Below, piece by piece: positions 30,481 through 41,137 of a stretch of 64,000 bases of DNA; position 1 is the stretch's first letter, and the number at the start of each line of letters is the position of its first letter. The position numbers and the translations under genes were made by a program. The stretch is from Prorocentrum cordatum (taxonomy: Eukaryota; Sar; Dinophyceae; Prorocentrales; Prorocentraceae): the NCBI GenBank assembly GCA_963575745.1, contig CAUYUJ010015028.1, forward strand, positions 32,501 to 96,500. Direction: 5' to 3'. Below the pieces are notes generated by a model. The model worked only from the letters and a program-made list of their open reading frames with translations, did not search any database and was not told the DNA's origin.

Positions 30481-30819
30481 AAGTCTAGAATTGGAGCGCG
30501 TTAACCTGTTGCGACATATCCGTCGGGAGTCGCTGCTGTAGTATTTCAAAGGCGCAACAACGCAGTCTTGAAACCCAATCTTTCCTTTATAGAAAACGGG
30601 GTGCGACCCCGGGGACGGGTATTCAATTGAGGAAACACGAGGTGAACCAGACGGGGGCCGGCAATTATCAAGCTGAAAGTGACTATAGTTAATGCAGACC
30701 TCTTTACAGAGTTCATTGTGTTTCTAGCAGTCTATGTAGCACAAGTTGGAGCAATCCCTGTGGTGCCATTAATTTTCGTTCGCAGTGAGTTGTCAACTCC
30801 GCTGCCCGCGCAATCATCC

Positions 30820-31960
30820 CACCCACCCTCCCACAACTTGGTTTGCATGAGCCCAAATGACGGGGATTGCGATGAATGCTTGGTGGTGGCTGGTGCGTAT
30901 CTGCGGCCGCGCTGGCCCGCGAACGCTCCGCGCGCAGCGGTCAGCTAGTTTGGCACGACCGACGCGGTTGCGGTGGCGCCGACCACTGGGCGCTTCCCAG
31001 CAGGCGCTTCAGTGCGAGTCGGCGACTTGGGCGGGCGCGGTATCATTGCAACGTCGACGACGGTAAGCACGAGGATGATAGTAGCGATGATGGTGGCGAC
31101 ACCAACGACGACGGCAGGGCCAATGACGGCGCCGATGCTGATCTCGCCGACGACGATGATGGTGCCCCCACGTCGGAGATGAAGGTTTTGGAAACAGATC
31201 GGCATCCGCGCGGCCGGCGCGCGAGAGTTGCCCGCCTGGTGTTATTTGACACGGATCGCGCCGCCCGCCCCAGAACGCGCGCAAGGACATCCGAATGGTT
31301 TCGACATGCGGCGTGAGAGGCATATGGCAGAATGCAATGAACAGGTTGAAATGGGTATGGTTTTTTGTTGTTGTTGAAAAAATCCACAAATACGCGAGCG
31401 GAGGCTTCTTGGGAAAACCAGCGTTGCAAAACCATGTTTTTAATTGCAAAGAATTGTCGGAACACTCGGTTCTGAAAACTTGACCAAATACAGAGTATTT
31501 GGATGATTTTGGGGTGCGCGCTCGACGACGCGACCGTGCGCACTTCGTCCCGTTTGTTGCAGAGGACTCTTGCGACAGCATGCGCGCAAGGGCGTTCGAA
31601 TGATTTCGGCACGCGCGCGCTGGAGGCCCGGTTGGCAGCGTGTTACGCAAATGTGGAGCAACCCATGCTCTTTCAAACAAGCAATCGCAAGAACGTGGGC
31701 GAAAGTTCCGGTTGAACCGTCGAATTGCGAAACCATGTGTTGTTATATGCTTTCGAAACACCCGATTGGGATCATGGCAGAACCCAGAGTTGTGGAAGGA
31801 TGTTGGCATGCGTGCGCGAAAACTCGCGCGTGTTCACTGCGCTTTTTCCTTGCACTGGATTCTGGGCAATCGCTGCTTTGTGGTAAACGATTGCGCGCGC
31901 ATCCTAAGTTTGGATAAAAGACATAAAATACGGGGTGGGGTCCGATCTTGGCCTGCATGG
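30820..31960 (+). repeat. Segmental direct repeat, copy 1 (partner 32390-33345)
   Basis: Shared in order with the partner about 1.57 kb downstream: ATCCCACCCACC/GTCCCGCCCACC, CTGCGGCCGCGCTGG or similar, GACCGACGCGG, CAGTGCGAGTCGG, GCACGAGG, GATGATGGTG, a GTGTTAT(T/G)TGACACG block, and CGAATG(G/A)TTTCG. Identity is moderate. Frames are not conserved, so it is an old duplication of non-coding DNA or of a dead element. Confidence 0.55.
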
Positions 31961-32389
31961 GATGGTTAACACTTGTTTTTTTGGATGGACGATACGGACA
32001 GAGTCATATGTATATTGAAAAACGAAAAGAGGAGCCGTTCATTCCGGTATGGGGGGGGGTCGATTCTATTATGGTTGTGGGAACGAGAGTGCACGTGTTG
32101 TTGCAATTTAGGTTTCGTAATCTATAGGTATATCTTTACTAGTGCAATTCAGGTTGTGCAATATATGTGGTGCAACGTACGTAGCGCAACCAATGTTGTG
32201 TAGTATTTGTGGGGCAGATTCTGTTGCGTAAATTGTGTCAATCAATCGACTTGTTGTGCAGCGTCTGTGTGCCAACCTGCGTGTGGCCATATATGTGATA
32301 AGCCAAGTAATGGAAAACATGTGTTGCCATCTACGGGGGGGAAGGTTTGTGGCGCAATTGGTTTTTACTTTCTCGCGCGCGGCCGCCTC

Positions 32390-33345
32390 CCATGCTCGCG
32401 CAAGCGTCCCGCCCACCCACCCGCAACTTGGTTCGCATAGCCCTCGAGGCGGTGATTCCGATGACTGCTCGGCGTTGGTGGGTGCATCGGTGCGACCGCG
32501 CTAGCTCCCGCAGGTTCGGGCGCTGAGCGGCCAGGTCGTTTGGTGCGACCGACGCGGCCGCGCTGGCGCTTACCGTTGGGAACATGCCAGCGCGTGTCGC
32601 AGGCCGTGCTGACACGCGGACACAGCAGTGCGAGTCGGTGATTCGAGTGCGCACGGTGTTCTGGCGACGCCGACAACAGCAGGCACGAGGTGACGATGAC
32701 GGCAGCAAGGGCAATGACGACGCCGATGCTGATCACACCGGTGGCGATGATGGTGTCCCCGCGTCGGTGATGAAGCTCTTGGTGAATTCGACATGCGCGC
32801 GCCGCCGACGCGCGCGATGGTGCGCGTGGTGTTATGTGACACGTATCGTGCCACCCCGGCCCGCAGGGGCGGTCGAATGATTTCGGCATGCGCGCGCGAG
32901 AGGCGCGTTCAGTACTATTTGAATAAATCGTTGGAGCATACATGTTTGTTTTAAGGATTTGCAAGCAAATGGGCGGCGTTTTTTTTTGGCGGTGTTTAAA
33001 CCATACATGTTGCGAGGTCAATGCTTTTTCAACAACGTCGGGACGCCTGATCTTGAAACCCGTACGAAATTCAAGATTGTCGAAGGATTTGGGCACGCGC
33101 GCGCGACGACGCGCGCGTGCGCATTTCGTCTTGTGGTTCGCTACATGTTGTCTACGGCAGCACGCGCGCATGGAGGTTCGAACGATTTCGACATACGCGC
33201 GCGGGGGGGGGCACGTTTGTTCGAATTTGATTCGGATGTTGAACGCCGATGTTTTTTGCGATTCCGGAAAAACAAACACGAGGCGGGGGGGTGTAATCCC
33301 GTCCTCGGGGTGGTGGTAGGTCTTGAAAATGGGAATTGCAACGAT
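32390..33345 (+). repeat. Segmental direct repeat, copy 2
   Basis: Partner of 30820-31960 in the same order and orientation. Both copies end in a stretch with GCGCGCAAGG/GCGCGCATGG followed by GTTCGAA(T/C)GATTTCG and CGCGCGC. No gene is recognised. Confidence 0.55.
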
Positions 33346-33411
33346 GCAGGCTATGTGGCGCAATCGGCGTCGTTCGGTCTGTGTGGTGCTATTCATGCTG
33401 TGCAACGGGGC

Positions 33412-33715
33412 GGCGGCGACGGGACGAGACGACGACGGCGACAACATAGCCCCCTGAGTGGCCCCCAGGCCGATACGTCGGGAGGCGACGGTGAGGCGAC
33501 GGCGACACCATGCAAGTCAGACCGATCCCCTGGCCCAGACGACGGGCGGCGACAGGGCGGAGACGGCATGGCCGCCGCCCCGACCTTCAGGCCCAGACGA
33601 CGGGCGGCGACGACGCGGCGACGGCGACGACATAGCCGCCAGACCGACCCCCAGGCGCAGACGACGGGCGGCGACGGGGCGGCGACGGCGACTACATAGC
33701 CGCCAGGCTGCCCCC
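33412..33715. repeat. GC-rich minisatellite (~75-bp unit, ~4 copies)
   Basis: GACGACGGGCGGCGACGGGG, CGGCGACGGCGAC, ACATAGCCGCCAG and CCGACCCCCAGGCCCAGACG-type blocks repeat. A long frame crosses it only because the unit is close to a multiple of three. Confidence 0.6.
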
Positions 33716-34679
33716 ACGCCCAGTTCCTCATTCCAGCAGTAACAGCCCCAAAGTGCAAGCAGTTTTGTGGGGAAAATGCATCAACAATCATTTTCAGACT
33801 GTTCGCTCTCATCTGCACGCGTGTCCATCAACATATATATCCCAAGCCCTCGATACCCGTCCCCCTCGTCTTCGAACGTACCCCCTTTGGGAGAATGTCT
33901 CTCTCACCTGCTACGCGTAGTCGGCGCAGCCCCCAGAACAGGTAGGGGCACAGAGCAAAGGACAGAGCGAGCAAGAAAGGACAAGCGGAAGGGAGAGAAG
34001 AGGGAAGGTGCAAGGGGGATGGAGGAGGATTGAAGACGCGAAGGATTAGCAGGAACGGGAAAGAGAGGAGGAAAGCAGGACAACAGGAAACGGACCCAGG
34101 TGGGCGGGTCGGGCGCGCGGTCATGGCGGACTCTAACGCGCGGGGCATTTCAGCAGCAGTGAGTGGCGATTGCGGGCCTCAGCGGGCGGGTCGGGCGGGC
34201 GGGCCCCGGCGGGCAGGTCGGGCGGCTGTGCCATTCAATTCACAAGTAAATCGCAAGGAAATTGCAGTCGAGTTTGCAATTCCGGGGCAAACTGCGAGGA
34301 AGTCCTGAGCTAGAACGCCGGTTTGGTGTAAAGTGCATGGAAGTCCCGAGGGAGAGCGCGAAGCAGTAATGAACAGCAGAGGACCACCCTGAGGAAAGTT
34401 GTCAGGAAGTCCTCGGCGACGGCGTGATTCGTGAGTGAATTAGATTGGGATGAAGGCCCATGTGAGAGCGTGAGTGTTCTATCAATTGTGAGGAAGTACC
34501 TGGCGGGAACCGTTGATGTAGTAGTTCAGAGGCCAAGAGCGCAGTTTAGAGACCCAATACTTCAACTGTAAAAACACTGCGAGCCCCAGGAGGGGCACGT
34601 CAATTGAAACATAGAATGGGCACCGAAGGGGGGTGAACACACCATATTCTTCAGAAGTGAAGATCCAAGACCTATCATT

Positions 34680-36150
34680 TCAATATTGTTCGCTCTTATC
34701 TGCTCGCGTGGTGATCAACCTGTACATAGTATCAACGACCCTCGATTTCCGTCTTCCTCGTCTTCGATCGCAGTCCCATTGGCGGCACACCGTCTTCACA
34801 TGCCAAGCGTAGTTGGCTCAGCCACTACAACGGACAGAGGATGGAGGTAGGACGCGCTATATAGCGAGGAGCAGAGAAAAGCGGGGCGGGTGGGAGGATG
34901 GAAGGGGCAAGGGGGGGGAGAAGGATATGGACCACAAGATAGATTTGCAAGAGGGGGGTAAGGAGCAGGAGAACCAGACGGGCGGGTCGGGCGGGCGGAT
35001 CCCAACGGGCGGGTCGGGCGGGTGGGCCCAGACGGCCGGGTCGAGTTGTTGGGTCTTTGAAGCGTGAGTGAGCATGGATCGGGAGGAAGTCTCGAGTGAT
35101 AGCGCGATCCCCCCCCCCTCAAGTAATGTATGAGGAAGTCCAGAGTGGGAGCCTGACTCCTCAGCGTCGAGGGCTCGGCGTGTCAATGAATTGGGGGAAG
35201 TCCCACGCGAGAGTCTGATCCCTGGGTGACTTGCCAGGACGTCCCGAGCGGGAGGGCGCTTTTCAGTGTGAGGAAATCTGAGGCGCGAGCCGTTGTGGGA
35301 TGATTATCGCCCCCCCTGTCCAGTGCACCTCATATGTTTCGATTGAAGAGCCCTTTCTGGAGTTCGCATCGCGTTTTCAAAAAAGAAACATCTTGAGGCT
35401 CAGATCGGGCCCCTGGCCCCTGAACTAGAGCGACTCCCGCTTGACAATTCTGTACAATTCATCCAAAATCGCGCTCTCGCGCTGAACTGCCCGACACGTT
35501 TTTACGCAGGGATCGCGTTCACGCATTGGTTTTCGGCTTATTGGGACGCCGCGCCCTCGACATGCAGGGATCACGCTCACAGTCTGGACTTCCTCACGAT
35601 GCTGTTGGAAATCGCGCTATCGCTCGAGATTTCCTCGCGGTTCATGCCAGACTGCTGTCTCAGCGGTCCGTCCGCTCGACCCGCCCGTCTGGGCCCGCCC
35701 ACCCGACCCACCACGTGAGGGTCTGCACGCCCGACCCGCCCGTCTGTTTCTGCCGCTTGTTTACCTCCCCCTAGCCCCCATTATGTTGTGAATCTCTCTC
35801 CCGTTCTCCCTTGTCTCGCCCCCCCCGTCCCTTCGACTGTTTTATGTCGGAGGGAGGAGAAGCGATACCAACACCACCAGGGGGCCCGCCTCCAGCCAGG
35901 AGGTCCACGATGCCTCCCCGAGCCGGATGCTAGGGATGTCTCGAGCGAGAGGGGGGGACCACACCACCAGGGAGACTCCCCTTGCCTCCTCGCACCTCCT
36001 CGCCCTGCTGGTGTTGGTGTCGCCTTTCCTTGTTCCCATTTATGGGGCTGCGAAAATCTACCCACCATCGAAGACGAAGAGGGCGGGTGCCGGGGTTCTC
36101 GATCGACATGTTGAAAGGCATGCGGGCACACACGAGCGAGCAGTCTTAAC
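34680..36150. repeat. Large imperfect inverted repeat (~1.45 kb)
   Basis: The left arm starts CTCTTATCTGCTCGCGTG and contains GATTTCCGTCTTCCTCGTC and many GAGGAAGTC(C/T) words. The right arm ends in the reverse complement (AAGACGAAGAGGGCGGG, GCACACACGAGCGAGCAG) and contains GACTTCCTCAC and CGCGCTATCGCTCGAGATTT. The centre is near 35350. Short CGGGTCGGGCGGGCGG tandem words lie in the left arm, and their complement (GACCCGCCCGTCTGGGCCCG) in the right. No frame is conserved. Confidence 0.45.
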
Positions 36151-36339
36151 ATGATGGTGGTTGTTGCAAAACGGGTCAGGGGCCGACAACACAGTTTGGA
36201 GACCCAATATTTCCCGTGTTGGAACAGGCATGACAACACAATTGTATGCCAGCCCCAGGAGGGGCGCTTCAATTGAAGCAGCTCAGATGTTTCCGCAAGG
36301 GGGGCATCAACAATTGTTCTTCAGCAGTGAGAAACCATC

Positions 36340-36480
36340 ATGTTCAGATGGTTCGCTCTCGTCTGCTCGCGTGTCGTCCAGCATCTGCATCACAAGCCTT
36401 CGATCCCCGCCCCGTATGGGGGGGGTATGTCTTCCTCACCTGCCACGTGCAGCTGGCGCAGTCCCTAAACCAGGGGAGCG
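36340..36480 (+). repeat. Dispersed repeat family as at 30045, copy near 36340
   Basis: GGTTCGCTCTCGTCTGCTCG, CGTGTCGTCCAGC and CTTCGATCCCCG match the copies at 33785 and 34680. It is preceded by GAGACCCAATATTTCCC and CCCCAGGAGGGGCGCTTCAA, which also precede the copies at about 34550 and 30570. Confidence 0.45.
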
Positions 36481-36806
36481 GGCCCAGGCCAGGCGTGTTG
36501 AGCGGATGGGGCTCGGAAGCACCCGTCGGGAGTGTCTCGAGCGCTGGCGCGACTCCCGACGAGCTTGCGCGCGAGGAAGTTCGGAATGGGAGCGTGAGCT
36601 CTAGTGTACAGTGACGAGAGCGCGGCGTTTCGGAAACATCGCAAGGAGCTCCCACGCGTGAGCGCGGTCCTGGTAACGCTCGTGTGAAGCGTGAGGAAGT
36701 CTCACGCGAGAGCGTTATGTTGGATGCATTGTGAGGCAGTGTCAGGCAGGAGAAGGTGTTGCTGTAGTCCGGGGGCCAACAACGCAGGCTAAGGCGCAAG
36801 ACTCGT

Positions 36807-36948
36807 GGCATCGCTCGGACGTGTACACTTCTTGGGGGGGGTTATCGAGGACCATCCCATTTGGGGGGAGGACCATCGCGTAGCATTCAGCAAATAATGC
36901 ACGCACGACATGGAAACATGCCTGTGGAATGGACGTCCGAGCGATGGC
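36807..36948. mobile_element. Family E hairpin element, copy 2
   Basis: The left end, GGCATCGCTCGGACGTGTAC, and the right end, GGACGTCCGAGCGATGGC, are near-perfect inverted repeats. The interior TGCACGCACGA and TGTGGAATGG are shared with the other copies. Confidence 0.65.
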
Positions 36949-36949
36949 G

Positions 36950-38340
36950 ATGACTTGTCTTCTTGTAGAAGGCAAGGTGAGAGTTATGATGTTCCAATCT
37001 ACTTCAGCCTTGATCACCAAAAAGAGTTCCGTGCACCAAGGAAGTACCGAAGCTGGAGGGTTTTCACGTGTCGGGCCCTGGGAGGCGATACTCGTTCGAC
37101 ACGGTTTCGATGTTTTTCTGGGTGCTCGAAGTTGTGTTTGGGATGTGGTCTTCTAGTACGATGAGAGCAACATAAGTTGAGAGCCCCGGGAGGGATACTT
37201 CAATCAAAAAACATTGGGTTAGCGGGAGTTCGAACCGTGGAGGCACGTCGTCGCCACGGCCAGAGTTGGGCCCGCTCTCGATGACGGGTCAGGCTCTGGA
37301 GCAGGAGGCGCACCACCGCCACAACCTGGGGGGGTGAGGACGAGCTGGTGTGCGGGATGCGGGTGCACACCATGTCCTGCGAGAGCGCCCGAAACGATCT
37401 ACACCACCACCACCACCACCACCACCACCACCACCACCACCAGGACCACCACCCCTGACCACCCTCTGCCTCCATCCTCCAGGTGCTGGTGGTGGCGCGT
37501 GTCCTTCTCCTTCTAGGAAGGATCCCGTGAGGGGGGGGCTGGGGACGGATTTTGAGCGGATCTGGGGCGGGCGGGAGAGCCGCCGTTGTCTCGACCGTGT
37601 ATCGCCGTCCTCGGGTTCTCGTCGTCGCAGCTGGATCCGCTCCGGCGTTGTGTCAGCTGGCCCTCATGCGACGTCGGATGATGGGGGGGGCGACGTCGGA
37701 TGAGGGGGGGGAGGGGGAGGAGCAAGGTTGCGGGTAGGGGACAGACTCAGTGGCGGCTGCATCGACCCCCAATTACGGCAGGTTCGCGTCGTGTCGATTG
37801 GCGGCGACCCCAGCGCGGGCGTTTTAGGTTGAACGCTGCTTTGTGGCCCATGATCGGCCCATCCTTGAACGATCTGGCCTTCTCGAAAGGGCCGATTGTT
37901 TGAGTTTGAACGATCCCCGCGGTGTCAAGAGCCAGCGCCGGGGTCGACACTGCGCAAACGTGCCGCGCCCATGTATTACCGATAGGGGATATAGGGGCCC
38001 GATAGCTCCACCCCTCCCAGGAGCGCGAGGATCCGCTATCGGGGGCATATCGCCGATCGATCGGCGATGTCTCGCACAGTCATGGTCAACGTTTCCCCGC
38101 CGCCTGAGCGAGTCCCACCCTGTCCTTGCCTCTCAGGGAAAGAGGGGGAGGGGTTGGATCCTCGATGTTCCTTCTCCTCACCTTCTGTCCGCGTCCGTCG
38201 GTTGGTTTTGTGGCCTCGTACATGCTGTTTCGATTAGTCCGAACTCCAGCCGATGTTTTGCACATCCGCGTCCGCTCCGTGTTATAGTAACACTGTAGGA
38301 CATTCGTTCATTCCGTCCTCACCCTCCCCTCTTCCTTCTC
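36950..38340. other. No gene seen; CAC microsatellite and family C-like fragment
   Basis: A (CAC)n run lies at 37401-37443. The stretch 37975-38075 contains CCGATAGGGG, CGATAGC, CTATCGGGGGC and CGATCGATCGGCGATG, matching the interior of the family C element at 44092 but without clear ends. The rest is non-repetitive with no recognisable coding. Confidence 0.45.
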
Positions 38341-39038
38341 ACAAGTTATCAGAATCACTACGGCTCTCTGCTCTCTTTCTCCCTCTTGGCGATGCGCGGC
38401 GGTGCTCTCGCCCCCCCACCGCCTCCGCGTCTTCAAAAGGCGGTGTGCCATCAGTGTTCCAATGGGAACGGTCTCGCTTATTCAAAACGGTGCTCCCGCT
38501 GCAGCGTTGGCCCACTTCCATGACCAGCGCTTTGCTCCCGTCGTTCAGCATGGCGCTCTCGCCACATCGCGGGCCACATTTTTGGATCCGATTCCTTCCC
38601 CGTCGATGTTGCCGCTCCCCTCCTTCCCCCCTCTCAGCCTTCGCCTCGTCCTGCTCCCGCTTCTCCTGCTCCTGCTGCTGCTGCTTCTCCTCCTCCGTCT
38701 TCCTCATTCTCCATTTCCTCTTGTTCAGCATCATCCCTCTCCACCCTGCTCTGACCTCCCCCTTCTCCCGGTCCTCCTGCTCCTCGCACTCCTCCTGCTG
38801 CTAGTGCTGCTCCTCTTCCTCCGCCCCCGTGCTCCTCCTCCCGTTCACCCTCGGGCCTATCCGCCACCTCTGATCTCGCACCATGCGACGGGCCATGGGA
38901 GCCAGCCGTCGGCGGATAGAGAGAGCATCCTCGCCGTGTGATGGGGTGAGTGGTGGGGCCGGAGGCCGGGTGTGGTGCGAGCGCAACCGGCTTGTCCACA
39001 TCTTTTTCCGCCCCCTGTTGCTGCTCCTCCTCCTCCTC
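38340..39038. other. Spacer upstream of the cellulase-like retrocopy
   Basis: CT-rich with a CTC/CTG block at about 38635-38700 and CTCCTC at about 38755-38850. Frames on both strands are low-complexity (Pro/Leu/Ser or Glu/Arg). It ends in the CTC array into which the retrocopy inserted. Confidence 0.5.
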
Positions 39039-39055
39039 CTCATCCTCCTCCAGCC
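39039..39055. repeat. Target-site duplication, left copy, of the cellulase-like retrocopy
   Basis: CTCATCCTCCTCCAGCC lies directly before the spliced leader. The same 17 bp occur at 40910-40926, after the 3' UTR. Identity runs three bases further (TCC), which is microhomology with the start of the leader. The CAT and CAG interruptions make it more specific than plain CTC repeats. Confidence 0.75.
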
Positions 39056-39077
39056 TCCGTAGCCATTTTGGCTCAAG
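39056..39077 (+). other. Complete 22-nt spliced-leader relic
   Basis: All 22 positions of the dinoflagellate spliced leader: T, then CCGTAGCCATTTTGGCTCAA, then G. The next bases are TCGTCTT, with no GT donor, so it is not an SL RNA gene. It marks the 5' end of the mRNA from which the gene was copied. Confidence 0.95.
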
Positions 39078-39140
39078 TCGTCTTGGCACAAGCTCAAGCC
39101 TCTGCAGCCCTCGCGATCGCGGCGAACCGGCCGCCCTCCA

Positions 39141-39170
39141 CGGCCCCCCTCCGCTTCCGCCCCGCCGCAG
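39141..39170 (+). promoter_or_regulatory. Candidate trans-splice acceptor before the cellulase-like CDS
   Basis: A pyrimidine-rich run (CCCCCCTCCGCTTCCGCCCC) ends in GCCGCAG at 39170, four bases before the ATG. A new spliced leader could be added here or at an AG nearer the relic. No promoter motif was recognised. Confidence 0.35.
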
Positions 39171-39174
39171 CGCG

Positions 39175-40602
39175 ATGGCCGCGACCTTCTCCCAGCGCAT
39201 CGTGCCGTCAGCGCTGGCCCTCGCTCTCGGCGGCGTGGGCTCGAGCGGCTTCGCGGTCTCGGAGCTGTACGGGAAGAACTACGAGGACCCGATGGTTGGC
39301 CTCTGGTGTGTGGGCCTGACCGCCAGCGGCTTCGAGCAGGGCGCGGGCGTTCAGGCGCAGTTCAGCGAGCCCGACCAGGAAGACATCGAGCACTTCCACG
39401 GGCAGGGGGCCAACTGCTTCCGGGTGCCCATCACTTGGAATCGCCTACAGTCCAGCCTCGGCAGCAACGAGCTTGACCCTGTGTCGGAGTTTGTCGAGAC
39501 CATCAGGTACATTACGGAGGACCTCGAGGACTACGCCATTGTCGTGCCCTTCAGCGGTTCGGCCAACGGTGGCCTAAGGTACGAAGAGCAGGAGGCCACC
39601 ATGGACGATTTCGTCAACCTTTGGACGGCGATCTCCAAGGAATTCGCCCAGAACGACCGCGTCATCTTCGAGCTGTTCGACTACCCCGAGTATGGTTGTC
39701 ACAATGGGGATTGCGGCGACGGCAACACGGGCTTCTTCGGTTGGGGTGACGACACGAACGGCGTGTATGTCCAGGCCTGGCTGGAGTGGTGCCAGGGAGC
39801 GGTCGACGCCATCCGCGCGCAGGGCGCTGACAACTACGTCCTCGTGCCCGGGCTGAAGAAGTCCCTCGCCAGGGACTGGCTGGGCGCGCAGTGGTGGGGC
39901 GAGTCCCTGGACGGCTACAGCAGGGCTGGCAACCTGAGGCTGTTTGCGCTCCAGGACCCCTCCAACAGGACCGCCTACAGCATGCGCCAGTACTTCGACT
40001 TAGGGCAGATTGGTCTGAGCCCCGGCTGCGAGGGCCACGACGCGCACGTGAACGGGGGCTTGTCCGCGGACGAGGCGCTCACCTACACCATCGCCATTGC
40101 ACAGAAATACAACAAGAAGCTGTGGATGACCGAGGTGCTTTCCATTCCCGACGCGGATGCCACCACAGCGGAGAGGGAGGAGTGCGAGAGCAAGCTGGGG
40201 GACTACCTGGCGGAAATGGCGGACTCGGGGGTCTTCCTCGGCTACCAGGTGTGGCAGTTTGGGTGCAAGGACTGCGCAAAGGGCGTGGACCTGTCCCCCG
40301 AGAGCATCGACGAGAACTACAACAACTTCGACTGGTACAACCTCGAGAAGTACGGAATCACCAGCACAAGCACCTCGCGTACCCAGACCACGGTCACCAG
40401 GACCTCCGTCACGAGCACCACGGCCACCACCTCCACCTGCACGGGCTGCACGCACACGCAGACCAGCACCACGGGGACCACGATAACGGCCACCACGGCG
40501 ACGTCGACCACTACGCCGGAGGACCTGAATGGCGCGCCGTCCGCCCTCCCCAGCGCGGGCTTGGCTGCCGCGGTGGTTCTCGCCCAGCTGCTGGCGTGCT
40601 GA
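39175..40602 (+). CDS. Secreted GH5 cellulase-like protein with altered catalytic site
   Basis: 475 residues, no introns. The start is the only in-frame ATG after the spliced leader, in the context AGCGATGG. Residues about 8-28 are a hydrophobic signal peptide (LALALGGVGSSGF). The body has GH5 order: GANCFRVPITWNRLQ (strand 2), RVIFELF at strand 4, then GADNYVLVPG and KKLWMTEV with Glu 320 as candidate nucleophile. The acid/base position is unusual: where the family has Asn-Glu-Pro, this protein reads Asp169-Tyr170-Pro171, and the usual His of the HQY motif is Arg 271 (MRQYFD). Hydrolysis is therefore doubtful. Residues about 390-450 are a Thr/Ser linker, probably O-glycosylated, and the tail SAGLAAAVVLAQLLAC is hydrophobic, like a GPI-anchor signal. 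It likely acts at the cellulosic thecal plates or in the secretory path, perhaps as a glucan-binding protein. The fold assignment rests on motifs only. Confidence 0.8.
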   Translation: MAATFSQRIVPSALALALGGVGSSGFAVSELYGKNYEDPMVGLWCVGLTASGFEQGAGVQAQFSEPDQEDIEHFHGQGANCFRVPITWNRLQSSLGSNELDPVSEFVETIRYITEDLEDYAIVVPFSGSANGGLRYEEQEATMDDFVNLWTAISKEFAQNDRVIFELFDYPEYGCHNGDCGDGNTGFFGWGDDTNGVYVQAWLEWCQGAVDAIRAQGADNYVLVPGLKKSLARDWLGAQWWGESLDGYSRAGNLRLFALQDPSNRTAYSMRQYFDLGQIGLSPGCEGHDAHVNGGLSADEALTYTIAIAQKYNKKLWMTEVLSIPDADATTAEREECESKLGDYLAEMADSGVFLGYQVWQFGCKDCAKGVDLSPESIDENYNNFDWYNLEKYGITSTSTSRTQTTVTRTSVTSTTATTSTCTGCTHTQTSTTGTTITATTATSTTTPEDLNGAPSALPSAGLAAAVVLAQLLAC

Positions 40603-40909
40603 GTGTGGATATCGGGGGAAGCGAGAGGGTGGGAGGGGGGTGGCTCGAGTCTTGGGAGGAGGCAGCCAGCCTGGCCCTCGCAGCGAGCGCGCGCGGCCAG
40701 CGTATCGCGGAAACCCCGGCCTCTCCAGGAAGAGGCCCCGGGTCAACCGAGCCCGGGCCCCGCACTTCTTCTGCCCGGCGTGCTGCCCCCACGGGCCGGG
40801 TGGCTTCCACATGCGAGGCCTCCCCCGCAGGGCCGCGCTCCGCGCTCACACGCAGCGCCCCAGCGGCGGACTCGGATACTGGCGACCACCGTCCTGGCCC
40901 ACTAGCTGA
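40603..40909 (+). other. 3' untranslated region of the cellulase-like retrocopy
   Basis: From the TGA to the right target duplication. Non-repetitive, GC-rich, with no poly(A) and no AATAAA. A plus-strand frame continues through it without any recognisable domain. Confidence 0.5.
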
Positions 40910-41012
40910 CTCATCCTCCTCCAGCCTCCTCCTCCTCCTCCTCCTCCTCATCCTCACCCTCATCCTCATCCTCATCCTCATCCTCCCCCCTTCCTCCTCC
41001 CCCTCCTCCTCA
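40910..41012. repeat. Right target duplication followed by CTC/CTCATC microsatellite
   Basis: CTCATCCTCCTCCAGCC (40910-40926) repeats 39039-39055. It continues into (CTC)n, (CTCATC)n and CCTCCTCC, the other half of the array split by the retrocopy. Confidence 0.75.
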
Positions 41013-41137
41013 TTGCGCGCCGAATGGGGGCGACGAGCACCCAAGCTGAGGTCTCCGGACATCTTGTTGGCTACAGGAGGTTTTCCGGCTTGGGAGTTAT
41101 TTTCAGCAGATGCGCCCCGCCGAGAGCGTTCTTCTTG

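Larger units (their letters stand above)
39056..40909 (+). mobile_element. Processed retrocopy of a trans-spliced cellulase-like mRNA
   Basis: A 1.85-kb insertion beginning at the first base of the spliced leader, with a 97-nt remaining 5' UTR, an intact intron-less CDS (39175-40602) and a ~307-nt 3' UTR, enclosed by a 17-bp direct repeat. It lacks a poly(A) tail at the 3' junction (ends CCACTAGCTGA), so the 3' end may be truncated or primed internally. The open frame shows it still codes or is young. Confidence 0.78.
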
